Of a DNA stretch of 20,505 nt, positions 15,731-20,505 are shown piece by piece. The stretch lies in the IMG/VR virus record IMGVR_UViG_3300033571_022208, positions 1 through 20,505 of that record, one strand, 5' to 3'. The notes beneath the pieces were generated by a model, which was not told the origin of the DNA, did not search any database, and saw only the letters and a program-made list of their open reading frames with translations. Position 1 is the first letter of the stretch. The number at the start of each line of letters is the position of its first letter. A program made the position numbers and the translations under genes. Source of the stretch: a virus.

Positions 15731-15833
15731 ATTAGAAGACGCACTCATCAAGGCTGCGGAGGCTACCGGCTACTCCATGAGCGAAATTATCCGGCAAGCT
15801 CTCCGCAGCTCTTTGATTAAGCAAGGTTCTTAA
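15642..15833 (+). CDS. Second ribbon-helix-helix-like protein, overlapping frame (63 aa)
   Basis: The C-terminal part, LIRSFASDAELEDALIKAAE followed by ATGYSMSEIIRQALRSSL, is a clear ribbon-helix-helix pattern: strand, helix, GYSMSE turn, helix. The first 25 residues are encoded inside the preceding gene in a different frame and look less protein-like. The ATG at 15642 has no Shine-Dalgarno sequence, and a TTG at 15669 would fit the domain edge better, so the start is uncertain. A GGTT-CTT-AACC hairpin word overlaps its stop. Confidence 0.55.
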   Translation: MDTPLCANPLPSLQKLRNPKLIRSFASDAELEDALIKAAEATGYSMSEIIRQALRSSLIKQGS

Positions 15834-15835
15834 CC
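15825..15835 (+). other. Short dyad GGTTCTTAACC at a gene end
   Basis: GGTT-CTT-AACC at 15825-15835 could form a four-base-pair hairpin and contains the TAA stop of the preceding gene. The same 11 bases recur at 19883-19893. No T-run follows, so it is not a standard terminator. Confidence 0.3.
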
Positions 15836-15844
15836 GCGCAACCC

Positions 15845-15931
15845 GTGACAATCATCAGCCTTACCTGGTGTTTGCTGCTCATGCTCGTAGTCGTTGCCTG
15901 TATCGACAGCGACGAACCGCCCTACTTATGA
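15845..15931 (+). CDS. Possible 28-aa membrane peptide
   Basis: A GTG at 15845 opens a frame encoding MTIISLTWCLLLMLVVVACI followed by DSDEPPYL, a single hydrophobic segment with a short acidic tail. Its stop overlaps the next ATG as ATGA, the coupling used elsewhere in this window. No ribosome binding site is visible. It may be a small membrane protein or a leader that drives translation of the excisionase-like gene. The VVVAC end could also be a lipobox. Confidence is limited by size. Confidence 0.4.
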   Translation: MTIISLTWCLLLMLVVVACIDSDEPPYL

Positions 15932-16215
15932 CAATGACAATCGAATGCTCGGCTTTCACCGCGACACCGATCGCCGAAGGCCGCATTAAGTTGGAAATCC
16001 AATCGGCCGCCGCGCCGCGCAAAGACGTCTACACCGCAGGGGAAGCCGTTGCTCGCCTAAGCGAGATCTTCGGCAAACCCCTTCACCGCAATTCGCTGGC
16101 CTACTGGCGAAAACAAGGACTCCCGTGCGTCAAGCTCGGGGAGAAAAAGATCATGTACTCCGAGGACGACCTTGTGCGCTGGGCCCAAGGCCGCATTACT
16201 TCAGCGATCCCGTGA
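15928..16215 (+). CDS. Excisionase-like / MerR-type HTH protein (95 aa)
   Basis: Residues 34-90 (YTAGEAVARLSEIFGKPLHR, then NSLAYWRKQGLPCVKLGEKK and SEDDLVRWAQGRI) match the winged helix-turn-helix of excisionases and small MerR-type DNA binders: a first helix, a turn, a recognition helix with WRKQGLP, a short wing, and a final DLVRW helix. The first 33 residues look unstructured. It may act as the directionality factor (Xis) for the integrase at 13837, or as a transcription regulator. The ATG at 15928 overlaps the previous tiny frame by ATGA; a second ATG at 15934 would remove two residues. Confidence 0.75.
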   Translation: MTMTIECSAFTATPIAEGRIKLEIQSAAAPRKDVYTAGEAVARLSEIFGKPLHRNSLAYWRKQGLPCVKLGEKKIMYSEDDLVRWAQGRITSAIP

Positions 16216-16574
16216 ATAGCCGCCAAAAAGGTAAGCGGGTCGAACGACTCTGGAGGGATCAACTCCGGGAGGCCGGTTTTCTCAAAGCCTACCGAGGACA
16301 ACAATACTGCGGCGCAGCGGGTGACGCTGACGTGGTTTGTCCCGAGTTACCGGGCTTTCACTTCGAGGTCAAAGGCGTTCAGAACCTGAACGTCCTCGTT
16401 GCGATGAAACAAGCGATCAGCGACTGCGGAAAAAAGATTCCGGTCCTGGCGCATAAGAAAAACAACGAACCTTGGCTCGTGACCATGCTCGCTGATGACT
16501 GGCTGCCCTTAGTTAAAGAGACTGACCGAGTTAGTCTGTCGGAAACTCCCGAATCGGCTCACGATAATCCGTGA
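16212..16574 (+). CDS. PD-(D/E)XK nuclease, Holliday-junction-resolvase-like (120 aa)
   Basis: The GTG at 16212 overlaps the HTH stop as GTGA. The catalytic pattern is Glu11 in GKRVERLWRD, Asp40 in GDADVV, and Glu52-x-Lys54 in FHFEVKG, which is the metal-dependent PD-(D/E)XK core. Size and order match the small Hjc/RecU/VRR-type resolvases that cut branched DNA during replication and packaging. A basic N-terminus suits DNA binding. The position just before replication genes supports that role, but a different small phage endonuclease is possible. The last 44 bases overlap, on the opposite strand, the end of a small secreted-protein gene. Confidence 0.8.
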   Translation: MNSRQKGKRVERLWRDQLREAGFLKAYRGQQYCGAAGDADVVCPELPGFHFEVKGVQNLNVLVAMKQAISDCGKKIPVLAHKKNNEPWLVTMLADDWLPLVKETDRVSLSETPESAHDNP

Positions 16575-16704
16575 AATATGTGGTGTCGTTTTCTCGTCGA
16601 ATCGCCCCGAACCCCTCGTAGCCGTTGGGGCCGTAAATTTGAACGTACTCAGGGTCAGACGCCAGCGCGGGCGCGAGAAAAAGCATAAAGATCACGAATT
16701 TCAT
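16531..16704 (-). CDS. Small secreted protein (57 aa), opposite strand
   Basis: On the minus strand, MKFVIFMLFLAPALA forms a clear Sec signal peptide with a likely cut after ALA, leaving about 42 residues: SDPEYVQIYGPNGYEGFGAI and a charged end. Codon use is like that of its neighbours. It is the only leftward gene in the rightward block and overlaps the resolvase tail by 44 bases. No Shine-Dalgarno sequence is clear. The placement is typical of a moron-type accessory gene expressed on its own from the prophage. I do not recognise the family; it may act in the periplasm or at the cell surface. Confidence 0.6.
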   Translation of the reverse strand: MKFVIFMLFLAPALASDPEYVQIYGPNGYEGFGAIRRENDTTYFTDYREPIREFPTD

Positions 16705-16741
16705 ACAAGTAATAGACTTAAGCGATACCCCCGCGTTCAAA

Positions 16742-17413
16742 ATGACTCCCGAGCAAGTACGAGCCCTCTACGACCAAAGATACGCCGAAACATACGATGC
16801 GACATTCCGGGAGGGATCAACGGCGTCACCCCTGACCAAACACGAAAGATCGATCCTCAAGCTACTGCTCGACAAAGGAGGGCCGTGGCTAGACGTCGGA
16901 TGCGGCACCGGCTATTTTCTAAAGCAGTTCCCCCACATCGAGCGGACAGGGTTAGACTTGTCGCCCGCCATGTTGCGGATCGCCCAAAAAGCCAACCCTT
17001 CGGCAACGCTAGTCGGAGGGAACTTTCTGGAGCCGCACCCACAATGGAACGGAAAATTCCGGGTGGTAACATGTATGTGGTATGCCTACACCCTAGTAGA
17101 CTCCATCCGTGACGTCGAAGTCGCGATAAACAACATGGCCGACTGGACCTCTACGGACGGATTTCTGTTCGTTCCAGTTTGCGATCCACACTCTTTTGTG
17201 GGCGAGTTTCCAGACAGCCAACCGTGGTGGGACGCCAAATCGTCAGTCCGAGTAACCGGCGTCACATGGAATTTTGAACAGCCCGGCAAGAACCACGTTC
17301 ACTTAGTTAGCCCGACTACCGAGGTCATGCGGGAGATGCTCTCCAGACGTTTCCATAGTGTGACCAAGATCTCATATGAGACCGTCGCGTTTCTCGCTAA
17401 ACACAAACGATGA
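16742..17413 (+). CDS. SAM-dependent methyltransferase, class I (223 aa)
   Basis: Motif I is WLDVGCGTGYFL (Asp51 to Gly57), motif II is TGLDLSPAML (acidic Asp72, binds the SAM ribose), and motif III is VGGNFLEPH. The N-terminus YDQRYAETYD is typical of small-molecule or generic methyltransferases of the UbiE/Methyltransf_11 type. No DPPY/NPPY motif is present, so an N6-adenine DNA methylase is unlikely; no PCQ motif for C5-cytosine is seen. The substrate is unknown. The stop overlaps the helicase start as ATGA, so the two are co-translated. The start has no Shine-Dalgarno sequence. Confidence 0.85.
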   Translation: MTPEQVRALYDQRYAETYDATFREGSTASPLTKHERSILKLLLDKGGPWLDVGCGTGYFLKQFPHIERTGLDLSPAMLRIAQKANPSATLVGGNFLEPHPQWNGKFRVVTCMWYAYTLVDSIRDVEVAINNMADWTSTDGFLFVPVCDPHSFVGEFPDSQPWWDAKSSVRVTGVTWNFEQPGKNHVHLVSPTTEVMREMLSRRFHSVTKISYETVAFLAKHKR

Positions 17414-19830
17414 AGCTCTTCCCCTACCAAAAAGAAGCCGTAGAGCGGCACCTCAAGATCCTCGACTCAGTCGGCGCTTCCTTAGACGGAACCGGCTGCG
17501 GAGGCGGGAAAACTGTTATCGCCAGCGCGGTGGCGGCCAAGTATGCGTTGAAAACCTGCGTGGTCTGCCCGAAGAGCGTCATCGCCAAGTGGGAAGACAC
17601 GCTCGCGGCGTTCGGGGTCAAGCCCCTCTTTGTTCTCAACCCCGAAAAGTTGCGGAACGGGAACACCCCCTGGGTAAAAAAGATCCCGAGCGGGGGTAAA
17701 AAGACAAAGTTCGAGTGGAATATACCCGAGCGGTGTCTTTTGATTTTCGACGAGGCGCACGTCTGCGGCTCGGCGACGTCCCAGAACGGAAAACTCCTTG
17801 AGTCCGCCGCTGACCATTGCGTTCTCATGCTCTCGGCGACCGCTGCCGAGTCCCCTCTCCGCATGAAAGCCATCGGAGTCCAGCTCCGTCTCTTTACGCC
17901 CGGCTACTACTGGAAATGGGTCCGCGAACAAGGAGCGGTCGAGTCTCGATGGGGCGGACTAGAGTGGGATCCTAAGCGCGCTGAAAACAAAGAGAAAATG
18001 GAACGCCTCCATCATTCGATATACGCGAATAGAGGATACCGCGTCCCGGAGGCAGTCCTGCGCGAGCAGCTCCCAGAGCTGATGATTACCGACGAACAAC
18101 TATGGCTTTCCACAACCGACAAAAATGAAGTCAAAAAACTCTACGACGAAATGGCCGACCCCGAAGATCCAGGAGCGGTCAAAAACCTCCGGCAGCGTCA
18201 AGCCATCGAGAAAATCAAAGTCCCCTACCTCGTGGAGAGGGCGAAAGAAATCGTGGACGCCGGAGGATCAGCCGTCGTCTTCCTCAATTTCCACGAATCC
18301 ATCGACGCCGCCCGCGTCCATTTCGACCAAGGCTGCGTCATCGACGGACGCGAAAGCGCGGAACAGCGGCTCGAAACGCGCCGCCGGTTTCAAGCAAACG
18401 AACTGCGGACGATCATCGTCCAAATCGCGGCCGGTGGACAAAGCATCGATCTACACGACACAAGTGGTTCGTTCCCTCGCGTGGCTTTGCTGTGCCCCCA
18501 ATTCAGCGGAGTTGTGGAAGAGCAGGCTATTGGACGGATCGCCCGAGTGGGGGCCCGGTCGAGGGCTCTCGTTATCCGACTGTTTGCCCCCGGAAGCGTA
18601 GAAGCGGCCGCCGCCAAACTCAGCGCCGAAAAACGCGAAAACTTAGAAATTTTGAATGAGGGCAAGAAAAGTTTGAACGAATCCGCCAGTCCCGAAGTCT
18701 CTTCTTCCATGTCCGGGTTATCAACCTCACAACCTGCGGCCGATGCGCCCGAAATTCTTCCCGCTCACAGCGAGCATTCACCTTCATCCCTAAAACTCAA
18801 AGCTATATGCCCAGGATTCCGAAACGACCAAACCAGAGACAAATCAGCAGCCGACCGAGGGACCCTCGGCCACAAAGCGGTGGAGCTGGAAAACCTCGAC
18901 GTGGTCCCACCGGACGATTCACGTCTGCGCGAAGCTGCGGAAATGTGCCTGAAGTATCTCTCCCTGCTGCGGAAAAAGGTCGGCCCAAGCGCAAAGGAAA
19001 TTCGCGAAGAAAGGTACTCGATGCTGGATCAGTTTGGTCATATCGACCATCTGTTCCTGAACGGGCCGCAAGCCCACTTGATCGACTACAAGTTTGCGTT
19101 CAGCGCCTACGAAGCGGACTCACCTCAATTTTGGGCCTATTGTCTCGGCGTTTGGGATAAACATCCCGAGGTCGAGGAAATCACCGCCCACGTAGTTTTA
19201 CCATTTCAAGGGGTTATCGACGTCGAGTCTTGGTCGCGGAAGTCCGACTATGAGCGGCTCTCGGCGCAAACCGCCGCGATCATCGAATCCGCTCGCCGCG
19301 ATAACCCCGAGACTTACCAGACCGGCAGCCATTGCGCGTGGTGCGGGCAACGGGCCAAATGCCCGAAGCTCAACAACCTCGCGCTGGCCGTTGCCGCCCA
19401 ATACCAACCCGAAGCGCTGGAACTTCCGGCCAAGTTCGACCCCGCACTGATCGACGATCCCGAGGTCATTGCCGTCGCCAAAAAACTCGGCCCGATCTTG
19501 AAGGCGTGGGCCGAGAAAGTCGATCAACGTGCGCTCGAAATGCGCTTGGTCGAGGGCATCGAGATTCCCGGCTTCGAGTTGGCCGAGCGGTCGGCTCCTT
19601 TCAAAATCACGGACGCGCAGGCCGCATGGGAAGTGGTCAAAGATCACATGACGCCCGAAGCCTTCGCTGGGTGCGCGGAAGTAAAAATCGGAGCGCTGGA
19701 GAAGGCGTTCGTCCGCACCGCCAAGCGCGGCACCATCAAATCCGCCAAGGAGACTTTGCGCTGCGCCCTTCTGGACGCCAACGCAGCTCAGTCCGAAGGC
19801 ACCAGCCAATACCTGAGGAAGAGCAAATGA
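17410..19830 (+). CDS. SF2 helicase fused to Cas4/DUF2800-like Fe-S nuclease (806 aa)
   Basis: Residues 1-400 are a SNF2/DEAD-type helicase: Q-like LFPYQKEAV, Walker A GTGCGGGKT (27-35), DEAH at 114-117, SAT at 142-144, QIAAGGQSIDL near 338-347, and arginine motif QAIGRIARVG (372-381). A Ser/Pro/Ala-rich linker covers about 415-460. Residues 461-655 are a PD-(D/E)XK nuclease of the Cas4/AddB/DUF2800 type: Cys467, His488 (RGTLGHKAVE), Asp546 (GHIDHLF), Asp559-x-Lys561 (LIDYK), Gln573, and Cys642, Cys645, Cys651. One Cys before and three after the nuclease core is the known 4Fe-4S clamp arrangement. The tail (660-806) is helical. It probably unwinds and resects DNA for replication or recombination. 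The fusion is unusual. Confidence 0.88.
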   Translation: MKLFPYQKEAVERHLKILDSVGASLDGTGCGGGKTVIASAVAAKYALKTCVVCPKSVIAKWEDTLAAFGVKPLFVLNPEKLRNGNTPWVKKIPSGGKKTKFEWNIPERCLLIFDEAHVCGSATSQNGKLLESAADHCVLMLSATAAESPLRMKAIGVQLRLFTPGYYWKWVREQGAVESRWGGLEWDPKRAENKEKMERLHHSIYANRGYRVPEAVLREQLPELMITDEQLWLSTTDKNEVKKLYDEMADPEDPGAVKNLRQRQAIEKIKVPYLVERAKEIVDAGGSAVVFLNFHESIDAARVHFDQGCVIDGRESAEQRLETRRRFQANELRTIIVQIAAGGQSIDLHDTSGSFPRVALLCPQFSGVVEEQAIGRIARVGARSRALVIRLFAPGSVEAAAAKLSAEKRENLEILNEGKKSLNESASPEVSSSMSGLSTSQPAADAPEILPAHSEHSPSSLKLKAICPGFRNDQTRDKSAADRGTLGHKAVELENLDVVPPDDSRLREAAEMCLKYLSLLRKKVGPSAKEIREERYSMLDQFGHIDHLFLNGPQAHLIDYKFAFSAYEADSPQFWAYCLGVWDKHPEVEEITAHVVLPFQGVIDVESWSRKSDYERLSAQTAAIIESARRDNPETYQTGSHCAWCGQRAKCPKLNNLALAVAAQYQPEALELPAKFDPALIDDPEVIAVAKKLGPILKAWAEKVDQRALEMRLVEGIEIPGFELAERSAPFKITDAQAAWEVVKDHMTPEAFAGCAEVKIGALEKAFVRTAKRGTIKSAKETLRCALLDANAAQSEGTSQYLRKSK

Positions 19831-19881
19831 CGATGGGCGGGGATGGGACGCTGAAATTCCGAAGGATTGGAAAACTTTGAA

Positions 19882-19918
19882 GGGTTCTTAACCCAACAAC
19901 CGAGGCAGCGGCACTGCC
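19882..19918 (+). other. Two small hairpins after the helicase-nuclease gene
   Basis: GGGTT-CTT-AACCC (19882-19894) and GGCAG-CGGCA-CTGCC (19904-19918) lie in the 114-base gap before the next gene. Neither is followed by a T-run, so simple intrinsic termination is not supported; they may be processing or regulatory structures. The rest of the gap is an A/C-rich leader. Confidence 0.35.
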
Positions 19919-19944
19919 AAACAACAAACAAAACTAAACATCGT

Positions 19945-20505
19945 ATGAGCAAAATATCGTTTGAAGACCTCGACAAAGCACCCGCTGAGTCGAACACCGA
20001 AACCGCAATCGCCGTGAAGCCGGACTTGGCCGTAGCCGTCCCGAGCATCGGCGAGCCAGCTAAAGGACTCTTGGGAGAGTGGACCGCGCAAGACACGCGC
20101 TTGCCCCGCTTGAACTTGGTCAACAAGAGCGGCGACCTCGCCAACACGTTTGTCCCAGGGACTTACGTCATAAACAAAGAGCACCAGCTCAATCAACTCT
20201 CGGCCGACTCCCGCGAGCGGAGCAACCCGATCAACGTCATCGTCGCGACGATGGCGAAACAGTACCAGGAAAACATTCCGTTCGATCAGCGCGAGTCCAC
20301 TCCGGCTCGCCTCTTCAACAAAGCCTCCGAAGTCATGGCGGCCGCCGGATCAATCAGCCGCATGAGCGGCGAAGGGAAATTCTCCGAAATCGCGCACATC
20401 GAGCTTTTCCTCGAAGAGCCGGAGGGGTTGACCGAAGACGCCCAGGCGCTCTTCTACTACACGTTCGGGGGCAAAAAATACACCCGCGTCATGTGGACTG
20501 TCAGC
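19945..20505 (+). CDS. Unidentified replication-module protein, N-terminal 187 aa (partial)
   Basis: The ATG at 19945 opens a frame that continues past the window edge. It begins MSKISFEDLDKAPAESNTET, a loose acidic start, followed by GLLGEWTAQDTRLPRLNLV, PGTYVINKEHQL, a charged linker, and then a YTRVMWTVS strand at the edge. No catalytic or membrane motif is present. It follows the helicase-nuclease at 114 bases with an A-rich leader and no Shine-Dalgarno sequence. Phage operons often place an ssDNA-binding or annealing protein beside DUF2800-type nucleases, so that is a candidate role, but I do not recognise the family. Confidence 0.8.
   Translation, partial: MSKISFEDLDKAPAESNTETAIAVKPDLAVAVPSIGEPAKGLLGEWTAQDTRLPRLNLVNKSGDLANTFVPGTYVINKEHQLNQLSADSRERSNPINVIVATMAKQYQENIPFDQRESTPARLFNKASEVMAAAGSISRMSGEGKFSEIAHIELFLEEPEGLTEDAQALFYYTFGGKKYTRVMWTVS

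Noticed and set aside
19827-19880. 17-codon frame starting in the helicase stop (ATGA)
   Set aside because: The product has no recognisable feature and is too short to separate from chance, despite the overlap.

Overview
The window reads as a stretch of a temperate tailed-phage genome, or an episomal or prophage form of one, at moderate to slightly high GC. Two divergent gene blocks meet at one intergenic region (about 13583-13836). The host cannot be read directly. The integrase has a variant active-site block (LRHSFCSYHL, followed by SPQMLREHY) that I associate with integrases of Verrucomicrobia. Many starts also have A-rich leaders and no clear Shine-Dalgarno sequence. I therefore infer, with low to moderate confidence, a verrucomicrobial host.

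Minus strand, read right to left from 13582 to 1, is the late block: large terminase, a calcineurin-like phosphoesterase, a small unknown, a portal with a long coiled-coil tail, an HNH-like mini-protein, a small beta-rich structural protein, a 1029-residue leucine-rich-repeat (LRR) putative receptor-binding protein, a compact lysis cassette (XhlA-like protein, one-span holin candidate, 48-residue lipoprotein, M15 peptidase endolysin), a small unknown, a scaffold-like coiled-coil protein, a 111-residue tail-associated protein, a collagen-like fibre protein, and the start of another structural gene cut by the window edge. Most junctions overlap as ATGA, GTGA or TAATG, so the block looks like one translationally coupled operon. 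No major capsid protein or small terminase is recognisable here.

Plus strand, from 13837 rightwards, is the lysogeny and replication block: tyrosine integrase, three small ribbon-helix-helix-like regulators (two in overlapping frames), a possible 28-residue membrane peptide, an excisionase-like HTH protein, a Holliday-junction-resolvase-like PD-(D/E)XK protein, a SAM methyltransferase, an 806-residue fusion of an SF2 helicase with a Cas4/DUF2800-like Fe-S nuclease, and the start of an unidentified protein. One small secreted-protein gene (16531-16704) faces the other way inside this block.

The divergent intergenic region holds a short segment resembling the T-loop and 3' end of a tRNA, flanked by repeated TTTGTGC-type words. 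That is the layout expected of a phage attachment site next to its integrase. If it is attP, the sequence is the unintegrated (circular or virion) form, because phage genes continue on both sides.

The points most worth a second look are the LRR fibre, the helicase-nuclease fusion, the candidate attP, and the lysis genes too small for ordinary gene finding.
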